NCBI RefSeq assembly: GCF_003254575.1
Contig: NZ_QJUA01000050.1
Span: 1 to 33,009, forward strand
Reading direction: 5' to 3'
Length of the DNA: 33,009 bases
Source of the DNA: Mycobacterium kyogaense
Lineage (GTDB): Bacteria; Actinomycetota; Actinomycetes; Mycobacteriales; Mycobacteriaceae
This document shows, piece after piece, positions 24,461 through 32,895 of the stretch. The stretch's first letter is position 1; the number at the start of each line of letters is the position of its first letter. The notes below the pieces were generated by a model. That model saw only the letters and a list, made by a program, of their open reading frames with translations. It was not told the DNA's origin and ran no database searches. Made by a program: the position numbers and the translations under genes.

Positions 24461-24897
24461 GGAAGATTCCCCGGCGACGTCTCGTTCTCGGCGCGGTGCG
24501 GCACGCTGCCATAGCATGTCGCGTTCCCGGTATCGAGGATGCTCTCGCAAAGGATTTCACCACCACGACTGATTCGCACGGTCACGAACTTTCCCAACAG
24601 AACCCGGCCGACGGTCGCGGCAGTCCGGAAATTTGGCCGCCAGTCCGCCCGAAGCTCCGCACCGTCGGCAGTCGAACTCTTCGCGTCGAGCACGGGCACC
24701 GTCAGCGTCCACGGCAATGGCACGTCCCGGATCAGGTGCTTACCGGTTGTGTCGCGGTACTCGAGGCCCGCCAGTCCTCCCACTGAATCGGAGAAGATCT
24801 CGTAGGTCACCACATCGCCCGCCTGCGCTCGAGGAGCCGTCGACACTGAGGCAAGGCCAATGGTGACAATCGCTATCAACGGTGAGATTCGGTTCAC
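24457..24897 (-). CDS. Exported MmpS-like 146-aa protein
   Basis: GTG start with AAGGAG four bases upstream and a signal peptide ending AQA|GDV at about residue 26. The mature segment GDVVTYEIFSDSVGGLAGLEYRD, followed by RDVPLPWTLTVPV and a late FVTVRISRGGEILCES, has the pattern of the MmpS C-terminal beta-sandwich (VTYEV-xx-SYxD-xx-NVPLPWxxTV-xx-CxI). It lacks the MmpS N-terminal anchor helix beyond the signal, and no MmpL neighbour is present. Two Cys near the C-terminus may pair. It overlaps the next gene by GTGA. A periplasmic adaptor for the Mce complex is a reasonable guess. Confidence 0.7.
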   Translation of the reverse strand: MNRISPLIAIVTIGLASVSTAPRAQAGDVVTYEIFSDSVGGLAGLEYRDTTGKHLIRDVPLPWTLTVPVLDAKSSTADGAELRADWRPNFRTAATVGRVLLGKFVTVRISRGGEILCESILDTGNATCYGSVPHRAENETSPGNLP

Positions 24898-24948
24898 GTG
24901 TCTCCTTGCCGAATGAACAATGCCGACTATTCGCCCGCGAGGCCGCGA

Positions 24949-25395
24949 TTACGCGGCAAGGACCACAATCGTGAGGAACACGCCCTTGGCGTCGTTGTAG
25001 ATCATGCTTGCGCCGAAGTCTCGGTATGAGCAGTCAGGAATCGACCGATACCCCTGCAGCATCAGGGCTTTGACCGCATCGGCAGAGTTGCGACCTGCAC
25101 CGTGGACGATGGTCGCCTTACTACCCTGATACCCCAGATCGTGCAGCAACGGCAGTGCCTCGGACACCGGCGCGGCACGCGCAGTGTGATTGATCCACTG
25201 GTCAGTCGAGTCATTGACTTCCGCGGCGGTCTGCTGCACGATCGGGTCCGATTTCAGTGGGCCGCACGCTACTCCTCGCACCGCCATGAGGGCCTCGGTG
25301 AGACCGTCTGCAGGATCTGCTGCTGCACTGGGCATTCCGGACAGGCTGGCAGCCATCACCAACAGACTCGCGAACGTGCCGACCCTCAATGTCAT
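24949..25395 (-). CDS. Exported 148-aa protein, CAP/SCP-like
   Basis: The ATG has AGGAG seven bases upstream. A signal peptide (TLRVGTFASLLVMAASL, cleavage after SAAA near residue 26) exports a 120-aa domain with three features. It has an Asn/His-rich first helix (VNDSTDQWINHTARAAP), a middle segment LHDLGYQGSKATIVHGAGRNSADAVKALM and a C-terminal pair IPDCSYRDFGASMIYN. The latter resembles the CAP-superfamily ending in which the protein closes with a glycine-bounded strand. Two Cys are present. The CAP assignment is tentative. It lies nine bases after the previous gene in the operon. Confidence 0.65.
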   Translation of the reverse strand: MTLRVGTFASLLVMAASLSGMPSAAADPADGLTEALMAVRGVACGPLKSDPIVQQTAAEVNDSTDQWINHTARAAPVSEALPLLHDLGYQGSKATIVHGAGRNSADAVKALMLQGYRSIPDCSYRDFGASMIYNDAKGVFLTIVVLAA

Positions 25396-25404
25396 CGCGA
25401 TCTC

Positions 25405-26046
25405 CTATTCGCAGACGTGCGAGCGCTGGATGTCACTGCCCCACCGCTTTGCCTTTTCGACTGAGGGACCGGTGAACCAATCCGGTTGGTGTGCCAGGAT
25501 CCCATTGTTCACGTTGGACAACTGCTCCCACAGCTTGAAGAAGGCCTCGCCTTCGTAAACAGGAAAGTAACTGTCGCCGAACGGGTTTTGTGATCGGGTG
25601 AGCGATTGTGCGCGCGGAGCCAAGAAATCAACTGATTGCCGAAGGTTGGTGGTGACGATGTCGACCTGTTGCTGAACATCTCCGCGGGAGTAGTCGTAAT
25701 CCTTGCCATCGGGGCCGATGCGGTTGAACTGTAGGCGATCGATCTGGTCCCTCAGCGTCGGGTACTGGGCACTGAACCACTGACACATCTCACCCATAGC
25801 GTTGACGTCGGCGGGGGTGACCTTGTCCTTGGTCTGGTCATAGGGGAAGGGGAACATCGGCTTCCAATCAGAGGGCACCGGAGCCATCACCGGCAGGGCG
25901 ATCATCACGTCACGGTCAGACGGCAAGTCAGGCGGGGACACCGGATCGCCTGGGCCTGCGTGAGCCAGCGGTGACATCAGCATCGTCAGGAGCGCGCACG
26001 TGACTGCGGCGGCCACTGTTCCGCGACTCGTTAGTCCGGCAAGCAT
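25405..26046 (-). CDS. Exported 213-aa protein of Mce operon, unknown function
   Basis: ATG start followed by a signal peptide (TVAAAVTCALLTMLMSPLAHA, cleavage before GPGDP near residue 30). The mature protein is mixed and acidic, with MEMCQWFSAQYPTL-like and Trp-rich segments (GEAFFKLWEQLSNVN, HQPDWFTGPSVEKAKRWG). No known catalytic motif is recognised. It sits 28 bases after the Mce-associated membrane protein and nine bases before the next exported gene, so it belongs to the operon's secreted tail. No strong ribosome site is visible, so it may depend on translational reinitiation. Confidence 0.7.
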   Translation of the reverse strand: MLAGLTSRGTVAAAVTCALLTMLMSPLAHAGPGDPVSPPDLPSDRDVMIALPVMAPVPSDWKPMFPFPYDQTKDKVTPADVNAMGEMCQWFSAQYPTLRDQIDRLQFNRIGPDGKDYDYSRGDVQQQVDIVTTNLRQSVDFLAPRAQSLTRSQNPFGDSYFPVYEGEAFFKLWEQLSNVNNGILAHQPDWFTGPSVEKAKRWGSDIQRSHVCE

Positions 26047-26074
26047 CGGTACATCACTTTCATTGATCGCCCGG

Positions 26075-26752
26075 TCATTTCGGCTCCAAAGCGGAGGCTA
26101 TCCCGCCGACGTCGGTGATGATCCAGTTGTTGTTGCTGTCGATAGTGGTGCTGTACGTCGCGGTCGACTGAAGGGGTTCGGGTGACTGAATGGTCTTCGT
26201 GTCGACGCTGACAAAGCTATCGACGACGTAGATGCCGTCGGCGTTCGAGCGGACCTTCGCGGCCAACGGCCGCGCACTCGAACTCCACTCCAGCGGGACC
26301 AGGACCTGCTCCATCGACGTTCCCGCATCCGACAATTTCTTATTGAGCTCAGGGCTTGTCCCTGCGACCAACTTGACCTTCCAGCCCTGCAGATCCTTGT
26401 AATCCATCGTCGCAGCGCTCACTGCGTAATCCAACGCGATCTTTTCTGCGTGCTTCGCGTTTTCCGCTTGTTGGGCCTGGACTTGCAGTTCGTGCCGGGC
26501 ACCGAGGTACAGCCAGCTCACCGCGGCCACCGCCGCGAGCAGAAGCACGATCACCGCCGCGACGGCCAGACTGCGGATACTCAGGGACAGCGAGCGCGGC
26601 ACGGACCTCCGATCGGTTTCGGCAGAGGCGGATGCTGCGAGCTCGGCTTCCCGCACCGGCTTCTCGTCATCGCCCGAATCGGAGGTTCGATCCTGAGCTT
26701 CCAGGGAAGTCATCGTCTCACCCTCCATCGATTGCGTTCCTGTGGAACCCAT
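26075..26752 (-). CDS. Mce-associated membrane protein (Mam/OmamA type)
   Basis: A 225-aa protein with a charged, disordered cytoplasmic N-terminus (residues 1-57), one transmembrane helix (about 61-83) and an extracytoplasmic alpha/beta domain (DYAVSAATMDYKDLQGWKVKLVAGTS, then YVVDSFVSVDTKTIQ and NNNWIITDVGGIAS). This is the standard architecture of the Mam proteins that follow mceF in actinobacteria. These proteins stabilise Mce complexes (as OmamA does for Mce1). The ATG has AAAGGA seven bases upstream and lies 14 bases after mceF. Confidence 0.88.
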   Translation of the reverse strand: MGSTGTQSMEGETMTSLEAQDRTSDSGDDEKPVREAELAASASAETDRRSVPRSLSLSIRSLAVAAVIVLLLAAVAAVSWLYLGARHELQVQAQQAENAKHAEKIALDYAVSAATMDYKDLQGWKVKLVAGTSPELNKKLSDAGTSMEQVLVPLEWSSSARPLAAKVRSNADGIYVVDSFVSVDTKTIQSPEPLQSTATYSTTIDSNNNWIITDVGGIASALEPK

Positions 26753-26766
26753 CTAGCTATCCTTTC

Positions 26767-27720
26767 TCATGGCGTGACCCGCAAGGTGATGGTCCCGTCG
26801 GGCGGGACGGTCGCGAGGAAGTTGTCCAACAGTTGACCCGTGTCGAAGTTCATCAGTGCGGCGGCAATCGCGTTGAGTTTTGGCTGGAATGCTTCGCCAA
26901 TGACCTTGAGGTCGCTTCCCCGGTCGTCCAGTAGAGCCTGAATGCGAGCGACCAGATTGTTCAGATTCGTGGTGTTCTTGGGCTCACCGCGATGCTGGAT
27001 GATCACGAGGTGTTTGTAGAGGTCCTGGATGCCCTTGCCCACTTCCAGGATCGAAGGCGCAACGCTCAACAGCGCCGGATTGACCCACTCTGCGTTGGCC
27101 AGCAGAGTCTGGAGATTGCGGATCAGCAGTCGCCCGCGTCCGTTCATCTCGTCGACGGTGTTGTTCAAAAGCACGCTCGCCCGCGCGAGATTCGGGAGGA
27201 CGACGTTGGGGTCCGGTAACGCTGTGTCGGCCTCGTCGATGACTCGCTGGAGCGCACCGGGATCCATCTGCTGCAGCACGCGAGTGACACTGGTCGCGAG
27301 TTCCGAGATGGACGGCTGGGGTGTGACTTGTTCCGTGGAGATCCGGTCGCCGTTGTGGAACACGGTTCCGCCAGCACTTCGGGGAATCAAGCCGATATAG
27401 GCTTCGCCAAGCGCCGAGAGGTTCTCCAGTCGCACCTCGGTGTCGACCGGAATGCGCTGCTGGCCCTCGACATAGAACTCGACGTTCGCCGATTGGCTGT
27501 CCGTGCTGGTACCGGTGACTTTGCCGATCGGTACCCCACGCATTAGCACGTTGGATCCGATGACGAGTCCGTTGATCTCGGGCACCTCCATGGACAAGTT
27601 GGTCCTATCGGATGGCGGGCTGATCCGTACTCCTTGAATCGTGAAGTATCCGAGCACGAAAATGATGATCAACCCAAACGCGAGGAACGAGATCACGTCG
27701 CGCAGCTTCACTGCATGCAT
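26767..27720 (-). CDS. mceF: Mce-family protein, MceF position
   Basis: 317 aa: an N-terminal transmembrane helix (about 9-27), an MCE/MlaD domain (about 39-113, SMEVPEINGLVIGSNVLMRGVPIGKVTG and TEVRLENLSALGEAYIGLIP) and a helical tail. These proteins form the hexameric periplasmic tube of the Mce lipid importer. The ATG overlaps the mceE stop by one base (TGATG). It is the shortest of the Mce subunits here, with the long C-terminal extension of some MceF proteins missing. It closes the mceA-F array. Confidence 0.93.
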   Translation of the reverse strand: MHAVKLRDVISFLAFGLIIIFVLGYFTIQGVRISPPSDRTNLSMEVPEINGLVIGSNVLMRGVPIGKVTGTSTDSQSANVEFYVEGQQRIPVDTEVRLENLSALGEAYIGLIPRSAGGTVFHNGDRISTEQVTPQPSISELATSVTRVLQQMDPGALQRVIDEADTALPDPNVVLPNLARASVLLNNTVDEMNGRGRLLIRNLQTLLANAEWVNPALLSVAPSILEVGKGIQDLYKHLVIIQHRGEPKNTTNLNNLVARIQALLDDRGSDLKVIGEAFQPKLNAIAAALMNFDTGQLLDNFLATVPPDGTITLRVTP

Positions 27721-28721
27721 CAGCGAGTCGCCCCCAGTATTCGAAGCACGTCTTGTACGTTTCCCGACAGCTCACGGCCATCGGGTCCGACGATCGACGT
27801 GATGTTGATGGCCGGGTACTTGTCCTGCGGCAGGAAGAAGTCGGTGAACAGTCGCCGGTAGCGGGGAATCTCCTCCTCCACGGCGATTTTCGAGTCACGA
27901 ACGGCGCCGAAGGTGTCAGCCACCGAGGACAGCAGTGGCACGAGCCAGTAGCCGCCCGAGTTGACACTACCGACGCTGGGCAGAAGGGTCGCCACGTAAT
28001 TCGTCACCGCGATGAACCGCTCGTTGTTGAGTTGCCCGTAGGGCGAGAACTGGTATTCGAGCTGTGGAATGTGCTCATTCAGCACGGCCGAAGTACGGGC
28101 AATTCCGTCGAGTAACTGATCGACCTGGCCGATGTTGACAGACAACGACGACAGGTTTTCATCGACACGCGCGGTCAAGCGTCGCACCTCGTCGCTTGTG
28201 GGTGTCACGCGGTTGAGACGGATCACGGTGTTCTGTGCGCGCTGAATTGATCCACTGGACACGAAATTTGCGAGTTGGGCGATCGTGTCCTCCAGCTGCG
28301 GCGGCGAGGTCGTCTGCGCGAGCGGTACCGTCGCACCTGGAGCGAGGGCAGGCGCGGACTGAGTGGCTGCCTGGGGACGTTGAAGCGCGACGTAGATGTC
28401 ACCCAGAACCGTCGCCTGCTGAAGCACTGCGTGGACATCGGCGGGGATGCGCACGTCGCGCCCGATACGCGCCGTCACCTCGACATCGTTCGGCTTCAGC
28501 GTCATGTGCGATACCACGCCGACGGACACACCGTTGAGGACCACCTTCGCACGTTCAGGAAGGTTCAACACACTTTCGAACTGCATCACGATGTCGTAGC
28601 CATCGCTGAAGGACGACCCCGGCTGGGGAATCGCGTTGACATCGAGCTTTGCGCACGACGACAGTGTGACGGCTGCTGCGACCGCTGCCACGCATGCAGC
28701 CAATCTCGCGCTGGGCTTCAC
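27720..28721 (-). CDS. mceE: Mce-family lipoprotein, MceE position
   Basis: 333 aa with a lipoprotein signal and lipobox LSSC (Cys23), as in LprK-type MceE proteins that anchor the tube to a membrane. The MCE domain (about 37-115) includes YDIVMQFESVLNLPERAKVVLNGVSVGVVSH and ADVHAVLQQATVLGDIYVAL. A proline-rich insert and a long alpha-helical tail follow. The GTG overlaps the mceD stop as GTGA, and the stop overlaps mceF by one base. Confidence 0.94.
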   Translation of the reverse strand: MKPSARLAACVAAVAAAVTLSSCAKLDVNAIPQPGSSFSDGYDIVMQFESVLNLPERAKVVLNGVSVGVVSHMTLKPNDVEVTARIGRDVRIPADVHAVLQQATVLGDIYVALQRPQAATQSAPALAPGATVPLAQTTSPPQLEDTIAQLANFVSSGSIQRAQNTVIRLNRVTPTSDEVRRLTARVDENLSSLSVNIGQVDQLLDGIARTSAVLNEHIPQLEYQFSPYGQLNNERFIAVTNYVATLLPSVGSVNSGGYWLVPLLSSVADTFGAVRDSKIAVEEEIPRYRRLFTDFFLPQDKYPAINITSIVGPDGRELSGNVQDVLRILGATR

Positions 28722-29809
28722 CGGTTCGCCTCCGTGAGAACGTATTGCAGGAGTGCCACGTCGACTGCGTACGGCGTTCCCTGCACGTTGGCGCAGCTAC
28801 CCGGCACGGATGCGTTCATGATGTTGCACTGCAGCACCCCGTCAGGAGTCCGTATCCGGTAGAGCGGCGGCCGGTATCTGAGAGTGTTGAACTGGTGGTT
28901 GTTCATGATGTTCGTGATCCCGGTGATGTACCGCGGACCCGCGTTGAGAATGCTGGCGTAGAAAGGCGCACGGGGCGTCATCTTCCTGACGGCAACAGAC
29001 ACGGCGTCGAGCAGTTGTTGGATCTGTGGCCCTAGCTCGGCTTCGAGATCGCCTGCCATCGTAGTGACCGGAATGAGACCGTCGAAGGTCGTTGACGAGG
29101 CTTTCAGCGTGGCGACGACGTCTGGACCCACAACCTTCGCGTCCGCAAAAACTGACTTCAGAGTCGGTTCGAGATCGACCAGCGTATTCGTGAGCTGGCC
29201 AAGGTTGTTGACAATGGAACCCAGATCAGCGATCGGCTGATCCGGAGAATCCAGTACCGACGACGTCGTCATCAACAATCGATTGGCGGCTCGCCCCTGA
29301 CCGCGGACCGCTTGGTCGACGCCCTGCAAAACTCCGGCGACGTTGTTGGAGCGCTCGGGGCTGATTGCGTTGAGGAAGTCCGTGGATGATCCGATCACCT
29401 GCGAGAGGCTCTTCGGAGTGAACGAGCGCCCCAGCGGAATGCAATTTCCCGACTGCAGTTTTGGCCCGTTGTCGTAGTTTCCGACAAGTTCGAGCGATCG
29501 ATTGGCGAGGATCGATGCGGATCTCAGCACAACCCTGACGTCAGCGGGGAAGTCTCGAGGCTCATCGACGGTGAACTCAACTCGCACCGACTGCTCGGAT
29601 GACGTCACCGAGCTGATTTCACCTATCCGGTAACCCATTTGAGTGACCGGGTTGTCGACGTAGAGTCCCACGCTGTCGGGCAGGATCGCGCAGTAGGTCG
29701 ACGCCTTCTTGGTTGAAACAGGTGCGCAGGAACCACAGAGCAACATCGCAGTGATCGCGAGGAAAGCACAGATGACCCGCCGGCGGCCGCGGAGACGATG
29801 GCGGTTCAT
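28718..29809 (-). CDS. mceD: Mce-family protein with atypical lipobox, MceD position
   Basis: 363 aa from the ATG at 29809 (the GGGGAG is nine bases upstream; an in-frame GTG at 29815 is only three bases from it). A basic start and hydrophobic stretch are followed by LLCGSCAP, giving a candidate lipid-anchor Cys28, though the -3 residue is Cys rather than Leu/Val/Ile. The MCE domain (about 37-115) reads GLYVDNPVTQMGYRIGEISSV with VRVVLRSASILANRSLELVGNY, followed by a helical tail with NPxxxNVAGVLQGVDQ-like repeats. It overlaps mceC by one base and mceE by four. Confidence 0.9.
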   Translation of the reverse strand: MNRHRLRGRRRVICAFLAITAMLLCGSCAPVSTKKASTYCAILPDSVGLYVDNPVTQMGYRIGEISSVTSSEQSVRVEFTVDEPRDFPADVRVVLRSASILANRSLELVGNYDNGPKLQSGNCIPLGRSFTPKSLSQVIGSSTDFLNAISPERSNNVAGVLQGVDQAVRGQGRAANRLLMTTSSVLDSPDQPIADLGSIVNNLGQLTNTLVDLEPTLKSVFADAKVVGPDVVATLKASSTTFDGLIPVTTMAGDLEAELGPQIQQLLDAVSVAVRKMTPRAPFYASILNAGPRYITGITNIMNNHQFNTLRYRPPLYRIRTPDGVLQCNIMNASVPGSCANVQGTPYAVDVALLQYVLTEANR

Positions 29810-30789
29810 CAGCACGGACTCCCCGGTGTGGGCATACAGATATCGGTGGCAAGCAGGGCTGGTGCGGCGTTCTGCGCATCGAGAACACGGTCCATCAAGT
29901 TCTGCACCCGCTTCAGCGCCCGAATGGTCAGACCGTTGCGCTCCACGAACAACCGACCCTTCTCGAGATTGTTTCTGACCCTCTCGATGAACTCCAGGCG
30001 ATGAGCTTCGTAGAAATCGGCGATCGGCTTCACCGCGGCGATCGTCTGCCCCAGACCTGTGATCGTCGACGACAACCCCTCGTTGTAGAGAACGAGCGTC
30101 TGCGTGAGAATCGATATCTTGCGTACCAGCTCGGCGAACTTGTCGCGGTACTTCGACAATGCCTCGATGTACTCGTCCGACATGTCGAGGATGCTGGTTA
30201 TTTGGCCGCGTTGTCGGTCCACGGTCGACATGATGGCGTCACCAGCGTTGATCAGCGTGGAAACCACCTCGACGTTGACCCCGGTGAGTCCCTGCTGAAT
30301 CTGATTCAGCGACTCGTTGACCGGTGCGGTGTTCACCTTCTGAGTGATCTTGGTGGTGTCGGTGAGCGCCTCCAGGAGGGAGTAGGGCATCTTCACCCGC
30401 TGGAGAGGAATGACGTTGTCTCCCAGAGGTTTATCGCCAGCCGACGAGACGTTGACGTAGTACCCGCCGACTACGGTGAGCATGCGTACGTCGACCTGGG
30501 ACCGGTCACCGACAAAGGCGTCGTCGTCGACCAGAGCGGTCACCTTGACCTGATCGCGCTCGAGAGACAACTTTTCAACCTTGCCTACCGCGATCCCGGC
30601 CATGCGCACCTGGTCGCCGACCCGGATAGATGACGAGTCGTTGGTGTAGAAGGAGACGACCTTTCTCATACCCACAGGGTTGTAGTAGAGGTAGGCCAGC
30701 ACGAGCGCCACGACGAGTGAAAGCGCCAATGCGGCCGCCCCGAGCGTGACCGGATTACGAAGCCAACTCATCGGTTTCAGTGATTGCAT
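29809..30789 (-). CDS. mceC: Mce-family protein, MceC position
   Basis: 326 aa. The ATG at 30789 (MQSLKPMSWLRNPV) is preferred over the upstream start at 30858 because the latter only adds 23 residues antiparallel to no known family start, and GGGTGG precedes the ATG. It overlaps mceB by 13 bases. One transmembrane helix (about 15-36) precedes the MCE domain (about 44-115: SSSIRVGDQVRMAGIAVGKVEKL, TVVGGYYVNVSSAG). A coiled-coil-prone tail (SDEYIEALSKYRDKFAELVRKI) is typical of the tube-forming helices. Confidence 0.92.
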   Translation of the reverse strand: MQSLKPMSWLRNPVTLGAAALALSLVVALVLAYLYYNPVGMRKVVSFYTNDSSSIRVGDQVRMAGIAVGKVEKLSLERDQVKVTALVDDDAFVGDRSQVDVRMLTVVGGYYVNVSSAGDKPLGDNVIPLQRVKMPYSLLEALTDTTKITQKVNTAPVNESLNQIQQGLTGVNVEVVSTLINAGDAIMSTVDRQRGQITSILDMSDEYIEALSKYRDKFAELVRKISILTQTLVLYNEGLSSTITGLGQTIAAVKPIADFYEAHRLEFIERVRNNLEKGRLFVERNGLTIRALKRVQNLMDRVLDAQNAAPALLATDICMPTPGSPC

Positions 30790-31778
30790 AACACCACCCT
30801 TTGGCCGTTCAGTAACACGTCCATGGTCTCGGGCAGCTGATATCGCCCTCGAGAGCACGCTTCGACCGCGCCGGCATTCTCCCCCGGCGGCTCGATGTTC
30901 TCGTTCATGACGGGAACGAGCTTGAATGCGTCGAAAAAATTGTCGAGGTTGCTGAACGCCCGATCCAATGCGGTATCGATGTTGACGCCCGGCTTGAGCC
31001 CAAAATTGTGCAGTAGTCGCACGACCGGGTCATAGAAGTCCGGGTAGAGAAAGTCTTTGCGGAACTCGTCCATGACCGAAAGCGCGCCGTCAATCGGTTG
31101 ATTGGCCAAGTCGATGAGGTGAATGAGTTGCTGCGACTTTCCGCTGATCGCTGTTGCCACCTCAGAGAGATTTCGTGTGAGGACGGCGATCACTTCCTGG
31201 CGATCGGACACGAACTCGGTCAGACGTCGCACACTGTCCAGCAGTGGCGCCAAGCCGCTGCCGTCACCGGTGAGGAAGGAGGCGGCATTGGCGGTGAAGG
31301 TGTTGATCTCCTCCGGGCTCAAGGTCGCAAGCACGGGCTGTAGCCCGTTGAAGAGGGCAGTCACATCGAACGAGGGCAGTGTCATCGATGTCGGAACGTC
31401 GGTGATCACGTCGGCTTGGGAATATCCTTCGGCGACATCGACGATATCCATGTAGCGGACACCGGTGAGTGCCTGAAATTTGATGGCCAGTCTCGAAATT
31501 GCGACGATGCCGTATTTCCGGTCGAGCGTGAATTTGACCTCCGCGAGATTCTGCCCACCGCGGCGAGTCAAGTCGACGGAGTCGATCTTCCCAACACGCA
31601 CCCCACGGACCCGAACGTCACCGTCTGGATGCAATCCTGACGCGTCTGTGAATACTGCTGTATATGAGCGTGTTTCGACTGTAACCGGGTTCGTCAGAAC
31701 GTTCGTCACCGCTATATAGAGCGCAATGGCCACTGCCGCACTGACACCGAGCCGCCACAACAAGGCAATGGGTTTCAT
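30777..31778 (-). CDS. mceB: Mce-family protein, MceB position
   Basis: 333 aa with one transmembrane helix (about 7-25) and an MCE domain (about 35-115: YTAVFTDASGLHPDGDVRVRGVRVG, LAIKFQALTGVRYMDIVD). The helical tail ends in a short Cys-containing segment (ACSRGRYQLPE, VVLCNH). The LTGVRYxDI motif is a good MceB marker. The ATG overlaps the mceA stop as ATGA. Confidence 0.93.
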   Translation of the reverse strand: MKPIALLWRLGVSAAVAIALYIAVTNVLTNPVTVETRSYTAVFTDASGLHPDGDVRVRGVRVGKIDSVDLTRRGGQNLAEVKFTLDRKYGIVAISRLAIKFQALTGVRYMDIVDVAEGYSQADVITDVPTSMTLPSFDVTALFNGLQPVLATLSPEEINTFTANAASFLTGDGSGLAPLLDSVRRLTEFVSDRQEVIAVLTRNLSEVATAISGKSQQLIHLIDLANQPIDGALSVMDEFRKDFLYPDFYDPVVRLLHNFGLKPGVNIDTALDRAFSNLDNFFDAFKLVPVMNENIEPPGENAGAVEACSRGRYQLPETMDVLLNGQRVVLCNH

Positions 31779-32887
31779 CGCGCGCCTCCAACGCTGATAC
31801 CGAGGGGTGCCGCCACTCCGGGGAGGCTGTCCAGCAGAACTCGAACCGAGATTGCACGCTGCGTACCGTCACCGGCGTACAGCCTCTCGAAACGAGACCG
31901 CAACTCGGCGAGCTTCTGGGCAATGTCCTGCGGCCTCAACAACGGCGGTGTGACGTCGGTTATCGCCTTCAATCCAGACACCAGCGGCAGCAAGTCATCG
32001 ACGTGACTCACTTCGAGCTTGCCGACAGCTCCGAAGAGGCCATTCCCAGCGAGGTCGAGGTACTTCAGGTACGAACTTCGAAAGTAATCCTCCGTCTCGT
32101 CCGCCAGGTTCGGCAACTTCACGCCCGCGAGATACGGGTACTCCAATTTGGTTGCGATGGCGGCGTCGGGTGGGAACGATTCCCCCGGGTAGTACCCGTA
32201 GTCGGTGATACGGGTGAACCCCTCGGTGGACTTGTCGGCGAAGTCCGGCAGGGCCGCGGAGATTGCCGACGTGTTGTTCAACAACTGCTCGGTGGGAACG
32301 CTCTGCTCCTCCGCGATCGCCCTCGTGACGGTCACCAAGGTCTCAAAGAGCGGATTGAGACCGTCGGTGTAACGGGTGACCCGGTCGATGACCTGAATCA
32401 GCTGCGGTGTCAGAGATGCTTGGGACACACCGCCGAGTTGAGCGAGCAGCTCCGACAGCGTGAAGTTGCCTTTCGGCACCAAGCTCAGGCGGACACCGTC
32501 GCGGAGCGCCTCGCCGCCCGGGACGGGGACGAGATTGATGCCGGGGACTCCGAAGTAGTTCACGGGGCGGAAATCGATGTCCATCGATGTGGTCAGCCCA
32601 CGAACTGCCTGCGTGTCGAGGTCGGCCGTCAACTGGACACCTCCGGCCGTAGTGCCGTCGACATCGGTTACTTGGCCGACCTTCACCCCGTGGAGGACTA
32701 CCGCCGTTCCCGCCTCGACACCCTGGCCCACATACGGCGTGTCGATGTCGATGGACAAATAGCCGGATGGTCGACCGCCGAAGGGGCCTGCGGTGATCAA
32801 TAATGCAACCAGCGCAACGACACACAACAGCGCGGTGCCGGCGATGGCGAGCACCCGTTCCTGATGCGAGGTCGATCCTCTAAGCAT
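31775..32887 (-). CDS. mceA: Mce-family protein, MceA position
   Basis: 370 aa: transmembrane helix about 11-33, MCE domain about 41-117 (IDTPYVGQGVEAGTAVVLHGVKVGQV, FRPVNYFGVPGINLVP) and a helical tail. It is somewhat shorter than the MceA proteins of the M. tuberculosis loci (400 residues or more). The ATG follows AAGGGA by 11 bases, within the end of the YrbE gene. MceA is the first tube subunit of the ATP-driven importer of fatty acids or sterols. Confidence 0.93.
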   Translation of the reverse strand: MLRGSTSHQERVLAIAGTALLCVVALVALLITAGPFGGRPSGYLSIDIDTPYVGQGVEAGTAVVLHGVKVGQVTDVDGTTAGGVQLTADLDTQAVRGLTTSMDIDFRPVNYFGVPGINLVPVPGGEALRDGVRLSLVPKGNFTLSELLAQLGGVSQASLTPQLIQVIDRVTRYTDGLNPLFETLVTVTRAIAEEQSVPTEQLLNNTSAISAALPDFADKSTEGFTRITDYGYYPGESFPPDAAIATKLEYPYLAGVKLPNLADETEDYFRSSYLKYLDLAGNGLFGAVGKLEVSHVDDLLPLVSGLKAITDVTPPLLRPQDIAQKLAELRSRFERLYAGDGTQRAISVRVLLDSLPGVAAPLGISVGGAR

Positions 32888-32895
32888 GTTGTGCG

